The position numbers were made by a program, and so were the translations under genes. This document shows, one piece after another, positions 16,960-25,944 of a stretch of DNA of 64,000 bases (positions are counted from its first letter, which is position 1; each line of letters opens with the position of its first letter). The notes below the pieces were generated by a model. That model ran no database searches and was not told the DNA's origin. It worked only from the letters and a program-made list of their open reading frames with translations. This stretch comes from Acidobacteriota bacterium (GTDB lineage: Bacteria > Acidobacteriota > Blastocatellia > Chloracidobacteriales > Chloracidobacteriaceae). Location of the stretch: positions 4,139-68,138 of the forward strand of contig JACQXX010000076.1 in NCBI GenBank assembly GCA_016208495.1. Reading direction: 5' to 3'.

Positions 16960-19182
16960 TTAACGGATTTTGCTTGGGCTTCGGAACTGGCCGATTCCGG
17001 TGCCAAGGTTATTTGGATTTCCGACCAGGAACCACTGGCTGCCGGCGGCAAACCGACCGATGATTCGATTATTGTTGGTATCCCCAATGATCACCATTGG
17101 TTGACCGGCAAATGGTCCAGCCGTGAACAACGTGACGGTCACGCCTTCAGCATAGTTCACCTGCCCGAGCAGGGTCCCGGTCAGCGCAATGGAGGTGGCA
17201 CTGTTTACATTTCCATTGGCAAATCGGAGGACACGCGAATTGCCGGTATCGGCAATGTACATATCTCCGTCAGCCTCAAACCCAATTCCCTGCGGATTCC
17301 GAACCTTATTTAAAGCCGTCCCGGTTTGGACAAAAACCGAGCCGGTGTCGCGCAAGGTCGCCGTGTTGGCATTCAGGATTCGGACAATTCGGCTATTGAG
17401 GTCATCTGGGATGAAGAGTCGGAACAGGTTGTCAATCGCCAATCCCATCGGTCTGCCCACCTGCCCGCTGGCCGTTCCATTTGAGGCCAGCACAACCCCG
17501 GTGCTGGGATTTCCTCCATTAAAGCGAAGCACTCGACCATTTCCAGTGTCGGAAACATAAAGGTTGCCATCTCGATCCAGCGTGAGTCCCTGTGGAGCAC
17601 GCACCTGATTGAGTCCACTGCCCAGTGTGGCGAAGTTTTGCCACGTCCCTCCACTGTCGGTTGTAAATTGGATTCGGTTGTTCCCGGTATCCGCCACATA
17701 GATTCGCGTCCCATCCCGGCTGGCGGTAATCGCTTCTGGTAGACGGAACTGCCCGTTTCCTGTCCCGAGCGTTCCAGGCGTTCCAGGGACAAGTTGCCAG
17801 TTTATCCCATCAAAGAATTGAACCCGGTGATTGACGGTATCCGCCACATAGAGCCGGTCCGGCTCCGTCTCGACCACGGTGACGGTAAAGGAACAGGTAT
17901 CTGTCAACCCGGCTGAATCCATCGCGGTCACATTCACAGTGGTTGTTCCAAGCGGAAAGAGCGATCCGGAAGGTGGACTGGCCATGATGGAAGAAACCGA
18001 ACAATTGTCGGATGCGGTTGGAGAAAAATTGACGACGGCCCCAGCCCCGGACGTGGTCGCCACCGAAATATTCCCAGGACAGTTCAGCACCGGGGACTCA
18101 TCATCCGTGACAATGACATTAAAGCTACAGGCGCCGCCGCCTTCGGTTGAGGAAGCAGTCACCATGGTTGTTCCAACCGAAAAGAAACTTCCTGAAACCG
18201 GTGAGGTTGTTACCGTACCACAACTCCCACTTGTGGTTGGGTTTCCAAACGTCACCACGGCACCGCACTCACCAGGGTCATTCGAAACCGTGATATCAGT
18301 TGGGCAGGTTAAGGTACAGCCGCCACCGCAGGTTGGCTGGGTGGCGCCGGTGCTCGTTATGCTCAACGTGTAGGGACCGCTTGGTCCGGGAGGTGTCCCA
18401 CCCGTCGAGTAGCCGTCCACCACGATATAGAGTGTTGTTCCGGCGGTGATATTGCTCACCGTCACGCTTTCAGCCACGCCGCCGACGCCCGTGTCGTCAA
18501 CACACAGCGCATCGGACAGGAGGCTCGAAACCGTGTTGCAATACACGATCAACGCCAAATCCTGGGCCCCGGTCGGGTCCATCGTAATCGTCAAGGTGTC
18601 GGGGTTGCCGCTCGGAAACGACATGCTGTAGACCACATCCGGCGCCGTTCCCGTTCCGGTATATACCGCACCACCTGGCAGTGACCCAGCAGGCCCAGCG
18701 CCCATGCGGGTCGCACAGGTGGCTGAGGTGGTTGGATTGGTGACATCCGCCGGCAGGTTATAATCATCGGTTGCCCCAGCCGTGGTGCCGGTGTCGTTAT
18801 AGGGGAGCGATCCGATACAGGTCGCGGTCGCCTGATTGTCACCTCCGACCATCGGAACAAACTTGCCTTTCGGAACAAATCCATCCGGCAACGGTTTGAC
18901 CGGCGCTTTCTCCCGTTTCGGTCGGTCGGTTGATGGATCCTGCGGCGGGACACCCGACACACTCGTGAAGAAATTGTAGAGTCGGACGGCGGTCGGTTTT
19001 TCCCACAGCATGGCGTGGTACTTGCGTACCAGCGCGGCAGCCTGGCGTGGTTCACCGCCGATCAGGTATAGCACGCACACCACCAGGGTCGTGGCGGCCA
19101 GGAGGCGGCGTTGCCAGGGGTTTAAAATGATTGGCGCTCGCTCGACTTTCTTTTTGGTTGCGCCTGGAGATTTTCGGTGCAT
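16960..19182 (-). CDS. Exported HYR/NHL protein, paralog 2
   Basis: A 740-residue protein, paralog of the one at 11856-14144. The start at 19182 is chosen by analogy with the paralog (MHRKSPGATKKK against MYRKPPGATKKK) and because AAGGAG lies 8 bases upstream. Same plan: basic head, one hydrophobic segment (27-43), beta domain, two HYR domains (about 288-438) and NHL blades (about 440-735). The first roughly 840 bp are close to identical to the paralog, while the HYR/NHL half differs. This pattern suggests a recent duplication or gene conversion of the anchoring half with a freely evolving binding half. Confidence 0.87.
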   Translation of the reverse strand: MHRKSPGATKKKVERAPIILNPWQRRLLAATTLVVCVLYLIGGEPRQAAALVRKYHAMLWEKPTAVRLYNFFTSVSGVPPQDPSTDRPKREKAPVKPLPDGFVPKGKFVPMVGGDNQATATCIGSLPYNDTGTTAGATDDYNLPADVTNPTTSATCATRMGAGPAGSLPGGAVYTGTGTAPDVVYSMSFPSGNPDTLTITMDPTGAQDLALIVYCNTVSSLLSDALCVDDTGVGGVAESVTVSNITAGTTLYIVVDGYSTGGTPPGPSGPYTLSITSTGATQPTCGGGCTLTCPTDITVSNDPGECGAVVTFGNPTTSGSCGTVTTSPVSGSFFSVGTTMVTASSTEGGGACSFNVIVTDDESPVLNCPGNISVATTSGAGAVVNFSPTASDNCSVSSIMASPPSGSLFPLGTTTVNVTAMDSAGLTDTCSFTVTVVETEPDRLYVADTVNHRVQFFDGINWQLVPGTPGTLGTGNGQFRLPEAITASRDGTRIYVADTGNNRIQFTTDSGGTWQNFATLGSGLNQVRAPQGLTLDRDGNLYVSDTGNGRVLRFNGGNPSTGVVLASNGTASGQVGRPMGLAIDNLFRLFIPDDLNSRIVRILNANTATLRDTGSVFVQTGTALNKVRNPQGIGFEADGDMYIADTGNSRVLRFANGNVNSATSIALTGTLLGQVNYAEGVTVTLFTAGPFAGQPMVIIGDTNNNRIIGRFAAGSQWFLVGNPNNLGTGIGQFRSPSKIR

Positions 19183-19742
19183 AGTCAAGCTCCTTGTGAA
19201 AAGTGGCAATTGGTGAGATTCAATCGTTTCGGCCTGTTACTCCTGGCAGAATCTTTAGCAAATCAAGGATTTACAAATCTTCAATGTCCGGGGTAATCCG
19301 TTTTTTTATTGAGAATCAGTATTGGAAAAACTATACCGTGCAAAATTTGGATTTTTGACCAGGCAAGTTACGGGGAGAGGGTTACTTAACCAGCCTGAGC
19401 TATAGCTTTTCAGATAAATATTTCTGTTCCGAAGTAACGCCTTCAGGCGTGAGGTTTGCCGAGTGGGACCAACGATGAAAGCCGCTCGTCTAAAGACGAT
19501 ACTCTGAACCTTTTTCTGAAATGCTATAGACGTCTTTATTTTGGAAGTTGATAGCCAAAAGAAGCCCGAACAAGTTTAGAGTGATTAGAAAGTAGGGCTT
19601 CCTGAGTTCAAATCGGTAAGCTGGAATTTTGCAGGAGGTATCAGGAATAATCGTGAGACAGGACAAGGATATGGTGATTTGGGGGCAACTGTCAATCATC
19701 AAACCCAATCAATCCTCAACCTGGAGAAGTTCAGGCAACAAC
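19183..19742. other. Intergenic region with repeat R4
   Basis: 560 bp between two minus-strand genes. Apart from the R4 element (19400-19529) it holds AT-rich DNA without a plausible ORF. No clear promoter or terminator was found. Confidence 0.5.
19400..19529. repeat. Dispersed hairpin element, family R4, copy 2
   Basis: A 130-bp element with 15-bp terminal inverted repeats, CTATAGCTTTTCAGA on the left and TCTGAAATGCTATAG on the right (one mismatch). The interior holds GCCTTCAGGC and TCGTCTAAAGACGA hairpins shared with 2529-2650. The palindromic ends suggest a small non-autonomous mobile element. Confidence 0.82.
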
Positions 19743-22040
19743 CTACTCAGGTTGGGAAATGGCTGCTGGATCGAGAATGGAAAATGCCTGTTCACGCGAA
19801 GCGGTGGCTTTGCCGTTTTGAGCAAGCGCATTGAGTTGAAGGACATATTCTCCAGGTCCTAATCCATCAAGTTCAATCTGGGCAGCAAACGAGAGCTTAC
19901 CAGTGGCATCCGGTTGTTTTTTCAACGGATGTGGCGGAGTGGTCACCACCTGTTTTCCATCTTGCAGGATAGCAACCTGGATTGAAACGGCGGCCTCGGA
20001 GAGGCTTTTTGGTTGAGGGACGTTAAATAACTGGGAAACAAATCCGAGTCTGGAATTGACCTGAACACCGCGCACCGCCTGATTCACTACTTTGTATCCC
20101 GGTGGAAGGATTGGAGTTCCATCACCGACCAGAGCGCTCATATTGAGTAAGGCCGTTGGATCAAAACCTCCTTGTTCCTTACAAATCAACACCAGACTGC
20201 TAAACCCCATTTTGACTTTCTTTAAGTTTGGGATTTCGAGCCATTCGGCAGCGGTTCCAATGTGGCCTGAAATCGGATCACGCAATGCCACTCGAACACA
20301 ATATATCCCCGGATCGAGTTTGACCATTTGAGTATAGTTCAAGCCATCTCGTTTTGCCTGTTTGAGTTGTGGTTTTGTATATCCGACGTTGATGACATTT
20401 TCTTTGAGCATCACTTCTTTACCGTCAATGGTGTTGATCGCAAACAGGCCAGTCAGGGTGTTTTGTTGAAGGTCTTTTTTCTCTTCAAAAGTAATGGAAT
20501 TCACATCAATAGCAATTGTAATACCGGTGTTTGGCTGGTCTTTTTCTTCACTGGCCATAAACGTCCCGGCCAGGCTGAGCTTTACATCGGTTGTTGGAAC
20601 AAACGAATTGAGCGCGTCAATAAGCTGGACTGTTACTTTCTGCTGGTCGGTCAATTGTTTCTCTTTTTTCGGTTTTTTCTCTTTCTTCTCTTTTTTCTTT
20701 TCTTTGTCAGGGTTTCCAGCCGCTGTCAGTTCTGGATTTTTTCCCTGGAGCACAAAGCTGCTGCGAGTCCGGATGAACAACCCAGGCCGATCTTTGACCC
20801 GCACGGCGATTTTCAAATCCCTGGTTTCGCTGGTTCGTTCGGGGTAATAGGCCAGCACGTAATACACGTCGTTATCAGCCGCAATTCGCTTCAAAGCTCC
20901 CGTCAAATCATTGGAGTTATACACCGCAAAGCCACCGGTTTCCTGGGCAATCGCCTTCATCGCGTCAATGCTGGCGATTAATCCCTGGGAATCGTAGCGA
21001 AATGACAGGTTTTTTTGGTCCGCACTCATTGGCGGGGTTGGTCCGGCCCCCAAACCCGGATTGGTCAACCCAGCACTGCTGATTGAATACACCGCCACGC
21101 CGCTCCGGTTCGCCAGATCAATCAACTTGTTCATTTCCGCAAAGTTGTTTCGCAACTGGGTATCAAGCTGAAAGCCGTCAGTCGCGAAAATAACCGCCTT
21201 GCGTCCGGGTATGTGTTTCAAGCGGTTGATGGTGCCGCGAAGCGTGCCAAACGTCTGGCTGACTTCAAGCGAAATCTGACTCACAATCTGAGTTGCCCGT
21301 GCTTGAACCAATCCTTCCAGACTCGCTTGAAGCGTCGGCTCCCCTGGAAAACTCTGGCGGTAGGTTTCAACTGCCAGATCTATCGCCTGTCGGTCACCTT
21401 CGACAATCCGAAATGCCTGGGTTTCGGTGACTTGAAATTGATCAAGTGACGAGGCTGACTGACGTGTCCGCGAACTCAATCGCTCCACCGCCATCGTCAT
21501 CACGCGCTGGTCGGTTGTGAGCTGCTGGAGCACCCCCAGATTGCCGCTCGTACAGACCACCGCCAGCCGGTCTCGACTGGTAAGATATTGATCCAGAAAG
21601 CTTTTTAATGACTTGCGAAGTGCGGTGATGTTACTTGGACTGATGTGCAGATCATCCACGACCATCACAAAGGTCCGGCTGCCAGCTTCGGTCGCGGACC
21701 CACTTTTGGGCTTTGGCACAGCTTTTGGGTTGGCGTCTGAAGGACCAAATTTCCCAGTCACTTTCGACCAGAATGCAATATCCTGAACCTTGCTGTTTTC
21801 AAGGAGTTCGAAATCCTCTTTGCGTAAATCGCGCACCGGATTGCCATTTTTATCGGTCACCACCGCGTCAACCTGGAGCAATTCCGTACCAATTGAAAGC
21901 GCCGGCTCTTCCTGAGAATTTGTTTGTTCTGAAGGGGGTACAGGGTTTGATTCCTGTGCTTTGCACACCAGGCCCGCCACAAACACCAGCAATATTCCCC
22001 AAATGACGACACGCTTTTGAGCAATGACACACCACACCAT
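19743..22040 (-). CDS. VWFA-related acidobacterial domain protein
   Basis: A 765-residue exported protein. The signal peptide is at about 1-28. A beta strand region with DAVVTDKNGNPVRDLRKEDFELLE (about 53-76) precedes a von Willebrand A-like domain (about 120-400) whose first strand reads FVMVVDDLHISPSN. This layout matches the VWFA-related domain described from Acidobacteria. A lysine/glutamate-rich linker (about 433-455) leads to a C-terminal region of beta domains (about 460-765). AGGG lies 5 bases before the start. VWFA domains bind metal and protein partners; the partner is unknown. Confidence 0.85.
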   Translation of the reverse strand: MVWCVIAQKRVVIWGILLVFVAGLVCKAQESNPVPPSEQTNSQEEPALSIGTELLQVDAVVTDKNGNPVRDLRKEDFELLENSKVQDIAFWSKVTGKFGPSDANPKAVPKPKSGSATEAGSRTFVMVVDDLHISPSNITALRKSLKSFLDQYLTSRDRLAVVCTSGNLGVLQQLTTDQRVMTMAVERLSSRTRQSASSLDQFQVTETQAFRIVEGDRQAIDLAVETYRQSFPGEPTLQASLEGLVQARATQIVSQISLEVSQTFGTLRGTINRLKHIPGRKAVIFATDGFQLDTQLRNNFAEMNKLIDLANRSGVAVYSISSAGLTNPGLGAGPTPPMSADQKNLSFRYDSQGLIASIDAMKAIAQETGGFAVYNSNDLTGALKRIAADNDVYYVLAYYPERTSETRDLKIAVRVKDRPGLFIRTRSSFVLQGKNPELTAAGNPDKEKKKEKKEKKPKKEKQLTDQQKVTVQLIDALNSFVPTTDVKLSLAGTFMASEEKDQPNTGITIAIDVNSITFEEKKDLQQNTLTGLFAINTIDGKEVMLKENVINVGYTKPQLKQAKRDGLNYTQMVKLDPGIYCVRVALRDPISGHIGTAAEWLEIPNLKKVKMGFSSLVLICKEQGGFDPTALLNMSALVGDGTPILPPGYKVVNQAVRGVQVNSRLGFVSQLFNVPQPKSLSEAAVSIQVAILQDGKQVVTTPPHPLKKQPDATGKLSFAAQIELDGLGPGEYVLQLNALAQNGKATASREQAFSILDPAAISQPE

Positions 22041-22116
22041 ACATTCCCTGCCCTTCCTAAAAAATCAGAAGTGAGAGATTGAGTTGTGACCTCGGATTTT
22101 GTGTCGGCCTGGTATT

Positions 22117-22145
22117 GAATGAAGAATTGAGAATTGAGAATGAAG
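22117..22145. repeat. Heptamer array GAATGAA/GAATTGA
   Basis: Four 7-base units just upstream of the VWFA gene. The same units recur at 53937-53955, 54400-54432, 55473-55502 and 55560-55603. Confidence 0.85.
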
Positions 22146-22266
22146 GTTCTATTAAATTCAATGAACCAGGGTATTTAAGCTGGTTCAGAATAGATTCGAA
22201 TTTGTGATTTGAAGATTTTAAACTCTGAACAGAAGATTTGGCCAGTCAGAATGGAGGTATTTCTGA

Positions 22267-23136
22267 CTATTCATCAAGAAAGCGCACTGGTTCACTGTTG
22301 ATATTAGCCAGTTTATTGGGTTCTCCAGAGTGTCTCATGATCCCTGATTGATCTAAAAAGTAACAATCAAATCCTCCACATAAAATGCCAGTGCGAATGC
22401 TCGGTGCCACCTGGATTTCATATCTGGCCGGAGCAGAATCTGTGGCCGGAAACATTTGAAACGAGACAATTCGATGCCCTTGATAGCCAACGGTTCCAAT
22501 TCTTGATTCCAGTTCTGTCAATCCGTTGGGGAAATGTGGTGACGTTACAAGCTGTTCAACCCGTGAGGCATAGTGTCCATGAGTTTTACAATAGGCATCC
22601 TGGGCACTTCTTATCTTCTTTACAACTCGCTCTGCAATATGAGTATTCTGAAACTGGTTTCCCCCGCAGTTCCCTGGTAATGCTATCGCTCCTAAAATCA
22701 AAAATATAAGACCTGTGATGGTTAACTCTACCGGAGAGACACGGTGAGCCTGAAAGTTCCCTCGTAAACTGGCGATTAAAGATAGAAAACCAATCGTCGC
22801 CGGAAGAACAGTAAGGGTATACCCCATGCAGATTCGAGCCACGGTGAGCCAGTCAGGGTCAATTGGAAGCTTCACCAGATAGAAATCAAGCCTGGTAACC
22901 GCGCTCAGAATGCCCGCAATCAACAGGACAATGCAGAAGTTCATTCCCATCTGTACCTTGTATAACCACTTCCAGCGTTCAACGATGTTCCTTGAATTGA
23001 ATTGGGGGCTCGTTGAATGTGGGAAATATGGGTTGAATTCCCGGCATTGCTGGCAGTGAGATGAATTTGGGCTCAGCACATCCGACTGATGGCAAATCTC
23101 GCACCTGATGGGGAGCGACTCGGCTTTTATTTTCAT
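22267..23136 (-). CDS. Zinc-ribbon membrane protein with pilin-like C-terminal domain, paralog A
   Basis: A 289-residue protein. The N-terminus has two CxxC pairs (RCEICHQSD and HCQQCREF, residues 12-37), which predict a zinc ribbon. Three to four transmembrane segments follow (about 58-165). The C-terminal domain (about 175-289) resembles the globular part of type IV pilin-like proteins: a helix with IRSAQDAYCKTHGHYA, then strands ending in YFLDQSGIMRHSGEP. There is no prepilin peptidase site. Its start overlaps the stop of the next gene by 4 bp, so the two are translationally coupled. The function is unknown; it may link cytoplasmic metal sensing to an exported domain, but that is inference. 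Confidence 0.75.
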   Translation of the reverse strand: MKIKAESLPIRCEICHQSDVLSPNSSHCQQCREFNPYFPHSTSPQFNSRNIVERWKWLYKVQMGMNFCIVLLIAGILSAVTRLDFYLVKLPIDPDWLTVARICMGYTLTVLPATIGFLSLIASLRGNFQAHRVSPVELTITGLIFLILGAIALPGNCGGNQFQNTHIAERVVKKIRSAQDAYCKTHGHYASRVEQLVTSPHFPNGLTELESRIGTVGYQGHRIVSFQMFPATDSAPARYEIQVAPSIRTGILCGGFDCYFLDQSGIMRHSGEPNKLANINSEPVRFLDE

Positions 23137-24002
23137 TGACTTATCTCTCGTGGGTTCTGGGCGGTGGCTGGCTTTTTTGGGTCTCCAGATTCGCGAATCA
23201 CTCCGCTCTGGTCCAGGTAGTATTGATGATTTCCGCCCCGAAACATCCCGGTTCGAATTTGCGGAGCCACCTTGAGTTCATACCGGGCAGGGCTCCAGGA
23301 TGTGGCTGGAAATGCTTGAAATGATTTGAGTTGATACCCGGCAAACCCAATCGTTTCAAGCGCCGCTTCACGTTCGGTTAAGGCTTTCTCAGGCTGGATG
23401 TGTGAAGTCAACCAGGCCAAAGTTGGAGCGTACTGCCCTTTTCCGGGCCCGTTTCGATAGGCTTCCTGGGCACGATGAATGTTCGTCAATGCCCGAATGA
23501 TTGCCTCCCGGTTTACCGAACGCCGGGCTGAGATTGGCCCAGGGAGCATGGTAAAAAAGATGACAGCCACCACACAACCGACAACAAACCATCCGACTTC
23601 TCTTTCTTTGAGAGATGTTGTGTCAGCCCGAATAAAAATCATTATTTTCACAAACCCGATTGAGAGTAACGTCAGGAATGCCACCAAAAACAATCGTTGC
23701 TGAAAAACTCCAATCCAGTCCAAATCAAATGACAGCGGTGGAAGCAGGTCACCAATCAACGGCAACCCAAAAAACATTCCAAAAACGGATAGATAAAAAC
23801 TGATTTTCAACCCGGAGAGCACCTTTCGAAGTCGCTTTAATCCTGGAGTTTCGGGGGCTGGTTCTGGGGCTGGCTCAGGTGACACTACAATCCGGTAGTT
23901 TATGGTGCGACATCGTTGGCAATGATTTGAAACCGGGTCGAATTCATCTGACTGATGGCAAATTTCACATCTGGTTGGGAGTGATTGAGACTTGATTTTC
24001 AT
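23133..24002 (-). CDS. Zinc-ribbon membrane protein with pilin-like C-terminal domain, paralog B
   Basis: A 289-residue paralog of the downstream gene. It shares RCEICHQSD...HCQRCR at 12-35, hydrophobic segments (about 60-155) and a C-terminal pilin-like domain (about 165-285) with IHRAQEAYRNGPGKGQYAP and YYLDQSGVIRESGDP. GAGG lies 7 bases before the start. A broken third member lies immediately upstream (24045-24215), and a shorter relative with the same zinc ribbon is at 29276-29926. Tandem duplication is likely. Confidence 0.75.
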   Translation of the reverse strand: MKIKSQSLPTRCEICHQSDEFDPVSNHCQRCRTINYRIVVSPEPAPEPAPETPGLKRLRKVLSGLKISFYLSVFGMFFGLPLIGDLLPPLSFDLDWIGVFQQRLFLVAFLTLLSIGFVKIMIFIRADTTSLKEREVGWFVVGCVVAVIFFTMLPGPISARRSVNREAIIRALTNIHRAQEAYRNGPGKGQYAPTLAWLTSHIQPEKALTEREAALETIGFAGYQLKSFQAFPATSWSPARYELKVAPQIRTGMFRGGNHQYYLDQSGVIRESGDPKKPATAQNPREISQ

Positions 24003-24044
24003 CGGCGCACCTCGCCAATTGTATGTGCTCAGGCTGAAACTACA

Positions 24045-24215
24045 TCATTCGACCGGTTCGCTCTGGGCGGTAGCCGGCTGGTGCGGGGATTCTGATCTTC
24101 GGATAACACCGGTTTGATCAATGAATAACCTGAAGCTCCCACTTTTTAACATACCCGATGGGGTTTTGGGAATGACTTCGATTTCATATTCTGGCGGAGT
24201 CCTACATTTACAGGG
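24045..24215 (-). pseudogene. 3' remnant of a third zinc-ribbon/pilin-like paralog
   Basis: On the minus strand, in frame, the sequence reads CRTPPEYEIEVIPKTPSGML, then a stretch with LFIDQTGVIRRSESP, and ends ATAQSEPVE-stop. It aligns with the C-termini of the two neighbours (YELKVAPQIRTGMF..., YYLDQSGVIRESGDP). The upstream part is missing and is replaced by dispersed repeat R3 (24229-24286) and a 14-base repeat array. No start codon or N-terminal domain remains. Confidence 0.8.
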
Positions 24216-24228
24216 AATAAACCCTGGT

Positions 24229-24286
24229 CTGGCCGTGACCGTGGGCTTCGCACCACGGCTATTACACAGCGACCCTGCGGGCCTAA
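24229..24286. repeat. Dispersed element R3, copy 1
   Basis: Matches 51244-51302 closely: CTGGCC, then CCGTGGGCTTCGCACCACGG (a hairpin), CTATT, ACA and a CCTGCGG segment. It sits at the break point of the pilin-like pseudogene. Confidence 0.8.
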
Positions 24287-24300
24287 TGGTCCATAGCCCA

Positions 24301-24350
24301 TTTTCTTCAGCCCGTTTTCTTCAGCCCGATGTCTTCAGCCCCGGTTTTCT
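24301..24350. repeat. 14-base array TTTTCTTCAGCCCG
   Basis: Three and a half units of 14 bases (twice 7), adjoining the stop codon of the anion permease gene. The same unit type is found at 2664-2700 and 63917-64000. Confidence 0.8.
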
Positions 24351-25768
24351 CACCCGAGCCCAATCAACGGCCAGTAAAACAGGCTCACCAGCACCATCAC
24401 GATTGATTCGACCACGGCAATGACGGCACCAAATTTGACAATGTCACGCGCTTCAAAATACCCGTAGGAATAGCCGATGATGACAATTGTTGATTGATAG
24501 ACAAACACTTTGCAGGCACCGGCAAAGGTCCAGATGAGTCCAATGGCCACCGGGTTTAACTGATTCGCCTGGGCAAATTTCAGGAGCGGCGTCATGGACG
24601 TGCTCAACATCGAAATTTCGCTTCCTAGAAATAGATGGTAGCCAAAGGCCGTCCAATAAGTCGTCAACACCGCACCAATTTTGGTTGTCACCAGCGGCGA
24701 CATCCATCCAAACATTACCGAGGTCATGGCGTCGGTGGCGCCGGTTTGGACCAGAACAATTCCCATGCTGGCGGCTGTACCCACAAAAAACGCCGGTAAA
24801 TAATTTACTTTCTTCAAATCATCTGATTGTAACAATCCAAAAAATGGTATGGCCGCCAGTAAACTTACTGCAATTCCGATTTTTGCAGGAGAAATATGAT
24901 GCCAGAAATCAGTAATCCACAAACTCAAGGCAATCGTGGCAAAAACGGCGGCCCAGATTTTTGGCCTGGACCAGCCTTCAATTTTTTTGAGTTCTTCCCG
25001 TAAATAAACCGCGCTTTCAACCAGACTTTCTTTCTCAGGAGGAAAGAGCCAGAGCGTCAGCCGATAACACACCCACAGCGAAATCAATGAAACCGGTAAA
25101 AAAGCCAGAAACCAGTAGCTCCAAAATACCTTCACGCCGGTTTGGGCTTCGATCATGTCACGAGCCATAATGGATGACGCCCCGGCAATCACCATTTTGT
25201 TAAATAAACTGGCACCATAGGTCAGCACGACAAAGATGCCGCGTCCGACGTTGCTTCCGGGCTTGAATCCCGTGGCCTCCATAATGCCGAGTGCAATGGC
25301 TGCTTTGATCACAACACAGGCTGGTCCGGAAGGAACCATAAACGTCAGCACAATTGAAAGCACGGTAAAGCCGAAAATCAGTCGGGAGTAGGTGTTCCCA
25401 TACTGCAACATCACCCAGTAGGCCAGATGCCGGGTCAGCCCGGATTGTGTCAACGCCGTCCCAAAAAGCACCGCGCTGTAACAAAACCAGGGTGTGGACG
25501 TCGCAAACCCGCCAAATGCTTTTGAGAATTCGACAACGTCGCACACCCAGAACAAAAAGCATCCGATGAGCCCGACCAGCGTATGCGAAAAAATTTCAGT
25601 TCCCCAGGCCGCAATCATCAAACTGGCAATCGTCAGCGCTTTTCGACCTTCGGGTGAAAGTGAAAGCGGCGAAAACCAGACCATCAGCGGAAAAACAATC
25701 ACCACGATCACCTTCCAGATTGGAAAGGTATCGTGGGTGTTTGGTGTGATTTCTTTGGGTTGTGACAT
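24350..25768 (-). CDS. Divalent anion:sodium symporter family permease (DASS/SLC13-like)
   Basis: A 472-residue inner-membrane transporter with about 11-12 hydrophobic segments. It resembles the Na/sulfate-dicarboxylate symporter family: a first half with GTALTQSGLTRHLAYW and MVPSGPACVVIKAAIALGI, and a second half with a related GTAASMGIVLVQTGATDAM segment, followed by SEISMLSTSMTPLLKFA. Substrates in the family include dicarboxylates, citrate and sulfate; which applies cannot be told. The start is ATG at 25768, since the earlier frame (to 25858) has a non-hydrophobic, poorly conserved head. No strong ribosome-binding site is visible. Confidence 0.82.
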   Translation of the reverse strand: MSQPKEITPNTHDTFPIWKVIVVIVFPLMVWFSPLSLSPEGRKALTIASLMIAAWGTEIFSHTLVGLIGCFLFWVCDVVEFSKAFGGFATSTPWFCYSAVLFGTALTQSGLTRHLAYWVMLQYGNTYSRLIFGFTVLSIVLTFMVPSGPACVVIKAAIALGIMEATGFKPGSNVGRGIFVVLTYGASLFNKMVIAGASSIMARDMIEAQTGVKVFWSYWFLAFLPVSLISLWVCYRLTLWLFPPEKESLVESAVYLREELKKIEGWSRPKIWAAVFATIALSLWITDFWHHISPAKIGIAVSLLAAIPFFGLLQSDDLKKVNYLPAFFVGTAASMGIVLVQTGATDAMTSVMFGWMSPLVTTKIGAVLTTYWTAFGYHLFLGSEISMLSTSMTPLLKFAQANQLNPVAIGLIWTFAGACKVFVYQSTIVIIGYSYGYFEARDIVKFGAVIAVVESIVMVLVSLFYWPLIGLG

Positions 25769-25891
25769 TGGACGAGAACCATTGAGGGTTCGGGGTTGCA
25801 GGGTTTTCGCCGCGTAGCGGTGGTTGAATTGAGGCAGATCGTTTACGGCCTGCAACAAGGTGACAGGTAACAGGGTGACATGGGATTTTTT

Positions 25892-25920
25892 TCATCCCTC
25901 ATCCCTCATCCTTCATCCCT
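25892..25920. repeat. Heptamer array TCATCCC/TCATCCT
   Basis: Four 7-base units preceded by GGGATTTTTTTCATCCC, a possible small hairpin. The same block, with its T-rich left flank, occurs at 40371-40404 and 57790-57829. Confidence 0.85.
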
Positions 25921-25944
25921 TGGTTTCGGCCCGGAACCCTGTTT

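Noticed and set aside
20328-20981. 217-residue plus-strand reading frame
   Set aside because: Antisense shadow of the VWFA gene, caused by its Lys/Glu-rich linker reading as Phe-rich sequence.
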